64,000 bases of DNA from Celoporthe dispersa (Eukaryota; Ascomycota; Sordariomycetes; Diaporthales; Cryphonectriaceae), in contig WAID01000003.1 in the NCBI GenBank assembly GCA_016584495.1, forward strand, positions 496,001 to 560,000, given 5' to 3'. Positions within the stretch are counted from its first letter, which is position 1; each line of letters starts with the position of its first letter. The translations under genes were made by a program, and so were the position numbers. This document shows, one piece after another, positions 23,028 to 34,703 of this stretch. Below the pieces are notes generated by a model. That model saw only the letters and a list, made by a program, of their open reading frames with translations, ran no database searches and was not told the origin of the DNA.

Positions 23028-23840
23028 CTATCCCCGGTGTGCTGCCACACATAAGGTATCCGGCAGTGTTGCCGACATATTGGTCTGGATGGCACGGTCC
23101 CTCTTAGCAGATGCTCCAATCCCCGCAACACCTCGGCTCGCACACGTAAGGAAAAAGGGCAGAAAAGAAAATAAAATTCATGATCAGCACGGCGCTGTAC
23201 TTACCTAGATCGATGCTCGCAAGGTTCCAGCGCCCACTCGAGCCCTGACAGTAGCAGGTCAGAACCGGTCCGTCCCACGCGTCGCCCCTCATCGCGCAAC
23301 TCTCGATATCGCAGCTACTGATGATATCGCGGTAGTACAGGTCTCGGTCTCGGTCGAAGGGCTCGAGTTCCCCGTCGTTCTGGACACCATCCGAGACACC
23401 ATCAGCTCGATGCAACAACCCAGGAGGTATAGCGTTTATGAGAGGGGAGAAAATGAAACGGACATTCTTGAAGCACTCTGCCAGGCTCAACCGTGTACAT
23501 CTTCCCGGCCACTCAGTCCCGTCGGGCGCTTGGCCGCCGTGGCACCATGCCTCGATGAAGAGCTCGCCGGTCCCGTCCGAGACGCCATTCCCGAGATAGT
23601 AATCTTGAGGGCACAAGCAGGATGAGAGTCAGTGTGTGCTTGTCCGTCTTCCCGTTCCTCCCGCCCAGGGCCTCTCCCGGAAGCAGGAGAAAGACGAGGC
23701 GGGAAGGGGTAGGGTGGAATCAAGAAGGTGCGGGACTCACTTGCGCAGGTATATGAGAAGCCGCCCAGGGCCAGGACTGTCGACACGCAGAGAAGTAGGG
23801 GCGCGAATATTAAAGCGGCAGATCTCGGAGAGAACAACAT
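23028..23840 (-). CDS. Secreted CVNH-like protein
   Basis: Small secreted protein with a cyanovirin-N homology (CVNH) pattern; such domains can bind glycans. Proposed exons are 23840-23741, 23603-23464, 23379-23205 and 23131-23028, giving 172 residues. MLFSPRSAALIFAPLLLCVS is a signal peptide. Mature features are LGGFSYTCA joined to NYYLGNGVSD, RLSLAECFKN joined to NDGELEPFD once an in-frame 84-bp intron (23380-23463) is removed, and SCDIESC ... LTCYCQGSSGRWNLASIDL, the typical second half. Phases agree throughout. The last exon (ending VAAHRG) is weakly supported because it does not match the usual domain end. Confidence 0.65.
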
Positions 23841-25200
23841 CGTCCTGAGGTGGGAAAAAAGAGATGTTGAGAGACTACCAAGTGACGGACGAGGTAATAA
23901 GGTGGTACAGCGCCGTTTGAACGCCGGCTCGCGATATAATTATACGTCTACCCTGTGCCCTTCCTCCTTCCTCCTCTGATGACAGCGTATAGCACACCGC
24001 TCTGTCTCCCCTCGAGTCACACGATGTAGTGCCTCTGAGCACAAGGTACTTGTGATGTATTATGGTCGCACCGTGGATCTCTGCTGCCCAGCTCCGGGAG
24101 AGCACAGCCCTCACTCGCCCCACAAGGGGGTTGGGAATGAGAACGTCTCCTGGGCTGCTGCCGGGCGAGAACAGAGGAAGAAGAAAAGAGGTATAGAAAA
24201 CCACCTCCTCTGTGATGGATCAGACTAGCTCAGAGCGATGGGCGAGACACTCAGTTCTCCATCAGAGCAAGGACAGCACCAAACATGTTGACGAATTTGA
24301 TCTGGCGGAGGGTTACCAAGATCCGAGACATGCCGTTCAAGAGTGGCGCGTAGACGCGAGAGAGAGAGCGAGAGAGTATGCTTAAGTTAATTACCTAGGC
24401 GCGGGGAAAACGATGGCTCTTGAGTCGTGACACACGGAAACACTAGACAAGAAAACAAGAGATGGGGCACTAATCGAAAAAGTGAGGAAGGTACTGTAAT
24501 GACGACGGAGGGGAGTGGGGAACTGACCCTAATGGGAATCCACACGATACTACCTGCCCTGCCTCCTGCTCCTTCCCCCCACCGTTGCGGTGCCCTCTCT
24601 CCTAAAAGCCAAGAACAATAATGCTAGACTGCCAAGACCTCGGCTGCAACATTGCACAGTTGTATCGTCGGGCTTGGCTCAGTGATGCACCATCACGCCT
24701 TTTCTCGAGGAAATGAATATAATCAAGGGAGAGAGAGGAGGGCAAGGAGGGGACAAACATCTCTTCCTCGCATCTGTCAGGTAACGCCCGGAGTGCTCTG
24801 GCTGTTGCGAAAAGATTAGGCTGAAAGCCGAACAAAAGAGAAGTATTCTTGGGGTGAAGGCCTCAAAACGGATCTTCAGGCCATCTTGCAAGGTCAACAA
24901 GATGTGACTGCTAGACACTACCACTCAAGGGCCAAGGAACATAGATTGGATCTGTCTCGCAAGTATCCGGTACAAATATATTATTGCTTAAGCCTCATCA
25001 CCGAGCCTTTGCACTCATCCTCTGCGTCCCAAGGTTTTTTCCACAGCAAATCTTCTTCCCATCCCCCCCCCCCCAAAAAAAAAAAAGAGAGAATGAAAGA
25101 AAGAAAGGTATTGATCCGTCCCATCCAGAAACGCCGCAACAAAGAAGCGAACCGTCTGACGCGTAGTTGGAAGCTTGCACACAAGACGGTATGTCAAGCT
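23841..25200. other. Intergenic region
   Basis: No gene is supported. The region is purine/pyrimidine-tract rich, with an A/C homopolymer at about 25065-25085. Open frames there are driven by the tract. Confidence 0.5.
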
Positions 25201-26759
25201 TCACAAATGCACCCACAGTTCAACCTGACACACCTCCAGCAAGATGCTCACGACAAGACTGAGGTAGCCCCCAACGATCAGTGACGCCACCATATATGTT
25301 GCTCCAGCAACACATCCGACCCCTACTGAGACCACGATGGCAAACAGCCCACTCTCCTTCCAGTATCTCTGGCCCCGCAGTGCAAAGATCATGCCCACCA
25401 GGGTGTAAACCCACACGGCTACAGCAAAGGAGCTGAGGCCCGGGCAGGAGCGTAGACCGGAAAGCAGCTCGCCGTTGCTTGCACCAACCCGTGAACCCGA
25501 ACAGCCTTCATAAAACAACAAACTTGTCAGTAGAGTATCGAGATCTGCGGCCAAAGGTCGGCTCACCTGTCTGCCTCGCCCCAAAGGCACACATGAGGGC
25601 GGTTGCGAGACCGCCCGCGGCTAGGGAGCGCCGAGGATGCCAGCCTGCTCATCGGAGCTGCTCGACGTGGATGCGTCGGGACCAAACCCTGCCGCTGCTT
25701 TTCCGAGACTGGTCTCTCGCTGCCTACCCTCGAGCACGAGCCTGGTATGGAGGACATCATCTCAGATGCCTGCTCAGCACCATGCCGAAGATGGTCTCCA
25801 CTAGGCTGAATGCTCCCCGAAGGACGGCCCTGGAGAGTAAGTCTTGTACTGTGTTGGCCGGGAGGCCTGGGCAGCTCCCAGAACATATATCTAGAGCTTC
25901 CGGACTCTGAATCTCCAAGGGCTGTGACGAATGATGGTCTGTTTTGGCTGCTGATCCCGAACAGCGCCAGTCGCGGGCGAGACTCTTGGAACGTCCGTCC
26001 CTTTTCATAATCCGAATCCTGGCTTCCAGACATTGTGTCGGAGCACCACACGACGCTCTCGATATTCAAAAGCTGATCGTCGCTTGGCAGGCAAGCTTCA
26101 CAGAGCTTCAAGGCCTCGCTCAGCTCCCTGCTGATGGAATCGGCCAGCCCAGGCATTTCTCCAGACCAGACGTGATGGAATGTTTCAAAAGGCCCCAAAT
26201 GGCAGACGACTTCTTCTTTATCTCCGGGTGGCCCCTGTCCTCTCCTCGTGAACATGCAAAGGTATCGCAATCTTAGGCCGCATCTGCTGAAGCTCGGACT
26301 GCGGTCGGAATCTCGCCTCGGAGCTGAGTCTTGGGATGATGAAGACGGTTGCGGACAGATTCGTCGGTGGCCGCCCCCGGAGCTGTCGAGAACTGTTCCA
26401 TTTCTGCGTCTCAGCTGCTCCTCAATCTCGGCCAGGATCCTGCGACAATCTTCGAGGTGGGTTGACAGTGGGTTCGCATTTGGAGGACATCTGGGATCCG
26501 AAAATCTTGTCAGAGACTCAGCAGTCCAATGATCCAGGTCGGGCCCTTACGAGGAGGTTTGTGGTTCTGAATGCCCCAACCTATCAATGTACGAGTCTGT
26601 CTCCAGCAAGCGCCATCGATCATTGCACTCTCTTAGGTAAGAAAGGTCGACGAGAACGGCTCCGGAGGTGCAATATCGGATAGCTCTGGCTAGTTGGCTT
26701 GCGCATGACACGATGTCGAGGACGTTGGAGATGCACGAGATTGCGTGTACCGATTCCAT
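25201..26759 (-). CDS. Fungal_N-like membrane protein (frame uncertain)
   Basis: Proposed exons are 26759-26551, 26490-25567 and 25505-25201, with 60- and 61-bp introns; about 480 residues. The start MESVHAISCISNVLDIVSCA resembles the helical N-terminal domain found on fungal STAND/NLR-type and related proteins, followed by LEDCRRILAEIEEQLRRR. A long polar middle follows. The C-terminus has about three membrane segments (FAVAVWVYTLVGMIFAL, SGLFAIVVSVGVGCVAG, LIVGGYLSLVVSILLEV). Exon 2 needs a net one-base correction to reach the phase used by the last intron. Frames switch near 25620-25760, where GILGAP should run into LAAGGLATALMCAFGARQ. Family assignment is tentative and function is unknown. 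Confidence 0.5.
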
Positions 26760-27554
26760 TTGGACTTCAGCAGACTCTCGGACCAGGGAGGTATTAACGT
26801 CCACTGATGAAATGATTTCGACTCGACTGGTTTGATCAGTGTTTTTGTCAATCGATCGTCTAGGCTCATCCGGATGATACCAGTATTTGATGACTAGAGG
26901 CAAATGCCATGTCTGAAGGGGAGGCCGCCAGATACAAAACGCAAGATCGCGGGACTCGGGAGCAATACAAGAAGTAAGCGTCGCTTCGCTTATATGGTGC
27001 CAGCCACATCGCATGTCAGTGGTCAGCATTCGAAATGCCACGTCATTGCAGCCCGACACTCATGCAAAGTATCCTGTTTGGAGTTAGAGGGGCGGTGCTG
27101 GCAGTTGGCGGCCTCTTGTTGAATTACAGGTGCGCTGATGCTAGGAGCTCGGCTGAGCGCTGGGTGACTTGGGACACTCGGAGATCGGACTCTGGCCAAC
27201 CTCAAGTTGAAGGGTCAGTTCTCGACTGGGCCCTCTTGCACACTGCCCCTTGGTGCGTAACTCTGCTCTGCTGCCCCCTCCAATTACTTGCTACCCATTC
27301 CTCACCTCTCTCCGCCTATTCCATCCCAAAAGAGGTTTCGAGAACCTCAACTGTTCTTGTTCTCTGGCGCCGTGCAACAGCGACAACGATCGAAACAATT
27401 CTCGACTACTGTCATCTTCGCGAGTGATCCCAACGGGCTTCCCTGGCCACCTGTCTTACATCACAAGTCCTCATGGCCGCACCCATTCCACCTGCCGACC
27501 TGACCACCTCGACTTGAGCCTCTCTACGGTGCGCCTTCGCGCGCCTGCGGCATC
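26760..27554. other. Divergent promoter region
   Basis: About 0.8 kb separate two divergently transcribed membrane-protein genes. No other gene or clear motif is visible. Confidence 0.5.
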
Positions 27555-29972
27555 ATGAGTCACAATAGCTTCAATGCTTTTCAGATCGAGAGCGGAGCTC
27601 ATGCCGTGAGCCGTCGCCTAAGCAGTTTCGCCTCGATCTGGGCGAACCCGTTCCTCGACGTCTGGGCGAAAGATCATGAGCGCTCGCAGACATGGGATGG
27701 TGAACGACCATCCATTAATGTGCCCAACGGCGAAGAGGTCGATTTCTCCTCACACGGGAAGCTCTCCACAGAGACGCAGCCCAGTTCACACCGCCGCGAA
27801 GCAGACTGCGGAGCTGAGAAAATTTTCTCTGTTTCCAGCCCCGGACCACGCAGCAAGCTCTTGAATTCTAAGACAGCCTCGGCCGGCAAGACACTGGGCG
27901 GGACTGGAAGTATAGAGCGGGAGGCACGGGGAAAATCGATTCAGAATTGAGCATTGCTGGCCGCGAGGCGGACATCTCGGCCGACTTTAGCGACCAGGCT
28001 TTCGTGTGCCTGAACTCGAGGAGAGATGCCCGCACGTTCAGAAACATCCGCGCAGGCAAGCTTCGCGGCCTCGATTCCACTGGCGGCACCGACTTTCATG
28101 GGCCAAATATCACATGCGTTGTTGAGGGGCGGTTGGATGAGGGTCCCGCGGCCGATGATGTCTTCCCGTCGAATGGGAGAGACAGCAGTGGTGGGACAAC
28201 GAATTCGGACACTGATGACGCCCAGAGGCCAAGGTTGTCCAGGGAATCAACGATCCCAAATAGCGGACAGGACAACGAGAAGACACTACATGGCGAGCGT
28301 CTCTTTGTCAAGCATGTGAGGCCCAAGGAGCCCTTCACAGTTGCGCAACAGCTTCAGGACGTTTTGCTGGGGTCTTGGATTACCAACCTGCTGCTTGCGA
28401 TTGATATTGGATTGGTTCTGTATGAGTTATCCAGCATGAGGTGGCACGTACCATCCATCAACGAACTCGTCGACATCTGCCTGGCAGCAACACTAAGTGC
28501 TGCAACTGAGTACATCTTCGGTGCTTTAATTGGGTAAGTTTATTGCGACAGCAGTCCTCTTGAGCATTGCCTGAGCTGATCGACGCAGTAATGTCAGCGG
28601 AGTCATCGTGGCGGTTGTCGCCCTATCTCAACTTGAAATCGTCGTTGTTCAGACTTCACTGACTGGCAGCATCCTATCCAATTTGTTGCTTTTCTCCGGT
28701 ATATATTTCTTGCATACCAGAATACGGAAGTGTCACGAACGTTACAGCTCCAGCTCTTCCATCGCGCTGCCAGAAACTGGTTGTTCAGTCATGGCAATGG
28801 CTGGAACGGCCCTCACTGCTCTTCGCGCGGACAAGTCCATCGTCGTCGAACCGTACCGCGTTGCTTCTGTTATTATACTGGTCGTCTGCATGGCCTACCT
28901 CCACTTCAAGTTGGAGACCCGCGCCGCGATGGTCACCTCCTGGAAAAACCAGAAGCCTGAGCTCCAGTAAGGTCGTCGCCTTCCATGTTCTCCTCCCGTG
29001 GCTAACCCGCTATAGCGCTCCGGAGCTCAAGAGGGTGCTGGCCCACAAGACACGTCTTTTTGGCAACCGTCGCGTCGGTACCGGTGCGGCAAGGCCATTG
29101 GCATTCCTCGCCCTCGCCTCCCTCATCCAGTCAGCAGCGGGGGCAGCTGACTTCGCACAACCTGTTGTCGTGGTTCCTGGCTGCATCTCGTTCCCGCTCC
29201 TGGCTTTCTCATACCTTGTGCGAGACCAGAACGCAGGAGGCGAATGGTTTCAGATAGGGTGAGTTGGGTGTCCGAATAACCACCTCGGGAGGCTAGGAGA
29301 CAAGAATTAACTTTCTCTGGTGCTGCAATTAGTATCTGCGTCGGTACTGCCTTGGTCACATCCATCTACGTCTTTGCCATTATTGCTCATGTCTTGAGAG
29401 ACTTCAATGCCAGGCAGTCTTTGGGGAGAACCGTGCCTCCCCTCATCGGTATTCTCTTCTTCATCCTCCGCATGACCGCGACGTTCTCAGAGGATACCCG
29501 CTCGGGGGATGCCGTGCAAGTCGTGAACCACGTCAGCATCTCGGTCGTCATCGCGTTCACCTTCTTCGTGCTAGGAGGCATCGACAGGTTGGTCGGCACA
29601 GCCGCTCCGGACTCAGCACCAGAAGGTGCGTCCGAAGACCTGGAAGGACAGGCCGCACCTTATGCCTCGGGCATCGAAACTTTTTCGCCGACCATGAGGT
29701 CTGACACTGGACACGCCACCCAGCAGCCAGACCCGCAGCCGCACAGTAGTACTGCAGCGATGACTCGAGGGCTAGGACGTGGCCGGGGCAAAGGCCGGGG
29801 CAAAGGCCGGGGCCGGGGTAGAGACAGCCAGGGTAAAACCCAGAGCCCGATAGAGCCACAGTCGGCTTCGGTCACCACCATGAGCCCGGGATCATCATCC
29901 GGCAGCAACGAGCGAGGAGAGGTGGAGCTGATGTCAAACATCGCGGGGCAGTTGGTGAGTCAGGACAGCTGA
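27555..29972 (+). CDS. Degenerate Ca2+/H+ antiporter (CAX)-like protein
   Basis: Multi-pass membrane protein with one recognisable CAX half. Exons end at 28533, then 28589-28966, 29016-29258 and 29333-29972; the three introns are 49-74 bp and phase-consistent. About 746 residues if one missing base between about 27870 and 27948 is restored. The N-terminal 250 residues are soluble and polar. The CAX-like stretch reads FGALIGNVSGVIVAVVALSQ then VVQTSLTGSILSNLLLFSG. In active CAX proteins the first motif is GNxxE with a transport glutamate; here it is GNVSG. The second half has membrane segments but no second CAX motif. The C-tail has a GRGKGRGKGRGRG repeat. It is probably not a functional exchanger. 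Confidence 0.6.
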
Positions 29973-31158
29973 TCTGGGCACGAAGAGCCTCAATCACCCT
30001 GAAGAGATAAGATTACCCTCTTGATTGATATGTCTATCATGTTTGCATAGGAGAAGGAATATCCGGGAATTCGAGGGCTTGATTGTAGAGATAGGCGGAG
30101 CCTCGCGGCGCCACGTGTATCACATGCTCGAGCGCGACGAGTTCATGATGATCCAAAAAAACCTCTTGGAGGGTGTACATTTTACCTATTCTGTTCTACA
30201 AAGACGTGACATGATGCGGTGCCAGTTTGTTGAGCTGTCGATGCCAGAGTCGCATTGCTGCAGAGCCGATGCGTCGTGGGGGAGCAGAAGACAGCCTTCA
30301 CAGCCGACGTCACCCAGGTGCTTGCCGCGTGACGCTACAGAGAGTCATGTTCGCATGGGTCAGCAGGATATCCGGCCTCTTTGGTCTCGCTTACTAATAC
30401 TTGAGTTCGATCTTTACGAACCAACCATCCTTCTTATTTGCGGACAGGCCCGAACGGTCAACGCCGATCCTAGCATAATTCCAGCGTAGCAGGGAACAGA
30501 ACTCTTGGTTGATTTGCTTATTAATTAACTCTTCTGCTATTGAACTTTCTGTGTATATTCATCCACTCTCTACCGGGAGAGAAAAATACCTTGTCCAGGT
30601 CGAAAGCCAGTTTGTCCGCGTTCCAGTACGTCTCCCGCTCAGAACTAGACCATACATAGCCTATTTGGCCATGTTTCGTCGAACCAGACATCTCCATCAT
30701 TCTTAGACATGGAGCGGGCAGTAGCATATGTATCCTGACTGCTATAATATGAGCCGCCAGTACCGAAACTGTACTTGTTGGCAATAACCAGATCCAATAC
30801 ACTTGAAGCTTTAGGATTTTTGCACCGCTGGCTCTGAGACCATATTGGCAGACGCGATATTATATCCAACTTCTTGTTCATTAACCGTACCGCGTTCCAG
30901 ATGAGCGATCTGGTTTATACTCTTCTTGTACTGCAACTTGCTAAACTTATATATAACAGGAGCTAAGATTCCTGCTTGCACTCATAGCTACGGCCGGGGT
31001 AGGAGGCCATAACAAGCATCAACCACCGACACCCCACACCCAAGCTCTTCACAGCCCCACACGCAGACCGAAACCCACACATCCACCCCACTATACCTCC
31101 AGTTTTATGTGCATTATCATGAAAACTTTTCCGACTGGATTTCAACAAATAATCAGCT
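29973..31158. other. AT-richer intergenic region before the tRNA
   Basis: No gene is supported. This is where base composition becomes noticeably more AT-rich and the accessory region begins. Confidence 0.5.
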
Positions 31159-31261
31159 GGTCCCGTAGCTCAGCTGGTTAGAGCGTCGTACTAATATTTC
31201 CTGTGAAACGTGGGAAGTTTAAGTGATGCGAAGGTCGCGAGTTCGATCCTCTCCGGGACCA
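31159..31261 (+). tRNA. tRNA-Ile (anticodon AAT) with a 29-bp intron
   Basis: The acceptor stem GGTCCCG pairs with CGGGACC plus discriminator A. The D arm is GCTC...GAGC. The anticodon stem TCGTA/TGCGA encloses the loop CTAATA+A with anticodon AAT at 31193-31195. The canonical position-37/38 intron is 31197-31225. The T arm GCGAG-TTCGATC-CTCTC has one C-T mismatch (normally CTCGC). A T-run at about 31267 can serve as the Pol III terminator. A34 would be deaminated to inosine by Tad2-Tad3, whose catalytic subunit lies in this window. Confidence 0.9.
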
Positions 31262-32722
31262 CTTCTCTTTTTTGTCTCCGTTCTCCCTTCTTCTTCTTCT
31301 CCCTCCTCCCCTTTTCCATTCCTTTTTTTTTCTTTCCTTTCCTTCTCTTCTCTCTCTTACATCTAGCAGTACGATATCAAATATAGATTCTAGGAAATTG
31401 GTTTTTTTCTATTTCTTGTTTCTTGTTTTTCAACATCATGATGGAGCGAGGGCAGAGACGAGGAAACTGGAAACTGGAAATAGAGAGTTCTCTGTCAAGA
31501 TGCCTACTAAGTACCCTGCAGGGGTTTTTGATGTACCTTCTCTCATCAAAAGTCCACTTCAAAGTATTTCCTTCCGTATCGTTGGGTAGCTCGCACTTTT
31601 CTTTTTCTTGTCTCTGTCTCGGTCGGTCGCGTGTGCGCTCTTGATCTCTTTCCCCCACCTTTTTCTCTCACTTCTCTCGTTCTTTCTCTCTCCTACCGTT
31701 ATCAGTATATGCTGCTAGGAAACAGGAAATCTCCAAAAAAAAAAAAATGATATAAATGACGGGAGATAAGAAACTAGAGACGAGATATAAAGCTATTGTA
31801 GCCGCTCGACCCCTACTCTTTGAAATGTCTGTCTGAAAATGGACCACGCAAATACCTCTCGACCATTCACTCCTAGGAAAAACCTCGATCTATTCCTAGC
31901 CCACACAGACAACTTATCCAAATAGCGATTTGACTCTCTCTCGCTGGCACGTTCGAAAGTCCCACCCAGAACCATGAGTTCCCCGCTGGCCCGACGACTC
32001 GGGATTTCCTTTGTAATAGCCCTCTCGAGTCTATCAAAGACAATCCACATTCATGATCGCAGTCGTACATCACAAGGTTTCGCAACTTCTGGGCCTTGAT
32101 GTATCGGCGGCCTTAACCTGGTCTGATTCGGCTTCTGTCAGGTTTATGTCTGCGAACATGGACAATAGGGCGAAACAGGTCAGGCGTGACAACGGGGCCG
32201 CTGCTAGCCACTACAACCAAGCAGCCCCTATTCGCGCATGGCCCTGACGCGCGGGCCATCTGCTCAATTCTGGGAACACCAAATACTCAATCTTCGTCGG
32301 ATCGTCGGAGCTGATGCGGATGAGTATGTGGCTCTGGCTAGTCGTGATGTAGGCGTACCGCAGCTTGTATTTAGGAGCGTGCTGTAGATCTGTGTGGAAA
32401 AATGAAATTATCCTGGATAACATTTTGGTCACTGAGTGACCCAAGGTAAACCAGACTGAAGAACCAATCTACAGCCTGAGTGTTCATTCCCACAATCATT
32501 AATTTGTGTATTCGACGCTGACACTTAAACAGCCTCTCTGTTAGTGAAGGGGCACGCGTGTTGTTACTCGGTGTGTTTACTACTGCAGTGCTTATTACAC
32601 TTACATCTATATTGTTTTGTTTAGTAAATACGTTTTTTAATTGAAGAAGATCAAGTATGATTGTATTTGTAAAGTCACTTTACTATAAATTAGTATCCAA
32701 ACAATATTTGAGTTATTCGCTT
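31262..32722. other. Tract-rich and AT-rich intergenic region
   Basis: CT-rich tracts follow the tRNA to about 31360 and again at 31600-31700. The rest is AT-rich. No gene is supported. Confidence 0.5.
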
Positions 32723-32844
32723 ATAGCATTGTTACGGACCAGACTAGACCCATGGAAAACTATATATACGATGCTCCCACGAATCTTGGGATGTGGCTTT
32801 TCTGTTCTTGTTTTTCTACCAGACGCTTCTCAACACTCAACTCT

Positions 32845-32896
32845 TCAGGCTCACTTATCTTGAGGCTCACCTATCTTGTGGCTTACCTATTGAAGC
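32845..32896 (+). repeat. 16-bp minisatellite in the leader of the copy A gene
   Basis: Three to four imperfect units of AGGCTCACTTATCTTG lie between the TATA-like box and the start codon at 32998. Copy B lacks them, which explains part of its shorter leader. Confidence 0.65.
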
Positions 32897-32997
32897 TCGC
32901 CTTTTCTGTCGGTGCTATCTTCCACTTATCAACTTTGAGGCCTTGTTGTCGCATTTTCACATTTTCACATATTCACAGGCCTCGCTATCAGTACATA

Positions 32998-33579
32998 ATG
33001 CCACCTATCCCAGTTGCCGGAAGACAGCTTGCGGTTGTTCCTAACCACAACCGCAACACCCGAATCTACAACCAGCGAGCCCTTCTGCTACCAATCCGGC
33101 ACGAGCCTGAACACCACAACGAGACCCAAGACGAGCCTGACCACGAGCCCCAGTACTCGCTCCAGGACAGAATGGCGATGATGCAGTTTGTCCTTGCGGT
33201 CATGGCCCGCATCTGGCCCGCTATCCAACCTTTCACTCCTCCCCAGGCTGTCGCGCCTCTGCCTACAAGCCCGAGCCATTCATCCATCCGCATTGGTAAT
33301 TGCAACCTCACCGAGATCAACGTGCACAAGGACGCATCGTTTAATCATGCCAAAATCATCGGCTCTGTGATGGCTACTTCGGAGCGCGCTGCCAAAATGA
33401 GCATTCAAACTGAATCATCAGCCATCACCATCGTCCTCATATTCAGTGCTACCATCACGGTCCTCGCTATCTCCTTCTTGATGGCCCTGTACTGGGCCAC
33501 GTCGCCTGAGAATGCTGAGCGTATCAAAGCTCTCGCTGAGCTTGTCAAAGCTCTCGCCGAGCTATGGAAGTCCAACTGA
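32998..33579 (+). CDS. Small single-TM protein, paralogue A
   Basis: 193-residue protein beginning MPPIPVAGRQLAVVPNHNRN. An acidic/His stretch (EPEHHNETQDEPDHEPQYS), a Pro-rich segment with PTSPSHSSIRI and one strong C-terminal membrane helix (AITIVLIFSATITVLAISFL) follow. It ends with the repeated ERIKALAELVKALAELW, in which an 18-bp unit is duplicated relative to paralogue B. It is clearly related to the protein at 44579-45163, sharing NRN, DHEP, PTSP(S/H)H(S/T)SIR, the TM and IKALAEL. I do not recognise the family. Membrane topology is probably N-out or tail-anchored-like; function is unknown. Confidence 0.65.
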   Translation: MPPIPVAGRQLAVVPNHNRNTRIYNQRALLLPIRHEPEHHNETQDEPDHEPQYSLQDRMAMMQFVLAVMARIWPAIQPFTPPQAVAPLPTSPSHSSIRIGNCNLTEINVHKDASFNHAKIIGSVMATSERAAKMSIQTESSAITIVLIFSATITVLAISFLMALYWATSPENAERIKALAELVKALAELWKSN

Positions 33580-34269
33580 TGACCGAGATCTTATCTCAGT
33601 TACCGTATGTGAACTACCCCCCTATCCCACCAAGCAAAGACAGCATATCTTCTCTCATATTTTACTAATACATAAATCTCCAGCCAGAATGCCGACCACT
33701 GAAGAGCAGAGCGCGCGCCTTTCAGTTCATTTCTATCCTCACCCCGCCTCCCCTCCCCTCCCACCCGTTTCTCTCCACACCAGTCAACAACATACACATC
33801 TCTGGAGACAAGAAAAACAGAGAGTAGGGACACTTGGAAAGGGATAATGACCGGGTTGAGGAGCCCTGGCTCATAGATGTGAAAGTTGCCTTCAGGCCAC
33901 GCTAGGCAAACAAGACAAGGGTCCTTTCAATAGGTTTCGGGTATTCCGGCCCTTTGTCGTACAGAAACAAGTGTGTCAGTATTTCTGGAGTGGGAGGCGA
34001 AGAGGGGAAGGGAGGGAGAAGTTACAGCAGAGTGTCGGTGCATATGTTCTCAGGCTGTCAGAGAGATCATTTCCTTTGTCGGACATGGCATTGTTTTTGG
34101 GAGGAAGGCGTTGTCTCTTGTAGTTCTTGTTGCTTGACACTTTGTCATTATCGTTGCTTGGCAAATGCTACTTGTGAGAAACTTCATAATTTAGGGGTTA
34201 ATCAACAATGCACATAAGCAACACATGTGCTAAATGAACAGTTCCGGGTCTTCTATTTCTAGCTTGATA

Positions 34270-34387
34270 TCCTCATTTCGTCTTTCCCGTTAATTTACCA
34301 TTCGTTTCAGACTCTCCTAATCCTTCTTCCCTTGCTGCTTCTTCTAATAATCTATGCGAAGGTCGCGAGTTTGATACTCCGGAACCA
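34270..34387 (+). repeat. tRNA-Ile 3'-exon repeat, copy 1
   Basis: The terminal part 34354-34387 (ATGCGAAGGTCGCGAGTTTG onward, ending CCA) matches the tRNA-Ile 3' exon with a small deletion and substitutions. Homology to the tRNA starts exactly at the first base of the 3' exon. The preceding 80 bases (CGTTTCAGACTCTCC) resemble the flanks of copies 2 and 3. Confidence 0.75.
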
Positions 34388-34703
34388 CTTTTGGTTTCTG
34401 CGCCCCCCTCCCCCGGGGGGGCCAAGAGCTTCTGTCTTCTTACTCCCTTATAGGCCAACTGCCCTTCTCTCTCCCACTTCTTTTTTTTTTTCTTCTTTCG
34501 TTTCTTTTCCTCTCTTATGTACCGAAACGAAATTATCCATTATACCATATCTAATATGCAGATTTCACTCATATTGCGATCCAACTGGCCGAGGACAGGC
34601 CAATGTGGTCTCTTTCTCTTCTTGTCGAATCGATCCGTGGGCGACGGTGGCAGCGGGGCCGGATACGGGACGAGGTCAAGCAGCCACGCCTCGACGAGGA
34701 GGT

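Larger units (their letters stand above)
32723..34387 (+). repeat. Duplicated cassette, copy A
   Basis: This segment shares order and sequence with 44441-45820. Shared parts are an upstream ATAGCATTGTT block, a CTATATATACG TATA-like box (about 32760), a leader with ATTCACAGGCC, the small TM-protein gene, a 3' block (GGCTCATAGATGTGAAAG, then GGCAAACAAGACAAGG at about 33870-33925) and a terminal tRNA-Ile 3'-exon copy. Similarity is patchy, indicating an old duplication. Confidence 0.7.

Noticed and set aside
25479..26276. Plus-strand open frames over the 25-kb gene
   Set aside because: The minus strand has intron signals, a helical N-terminal domain and membrane helices; the plus frames have none.
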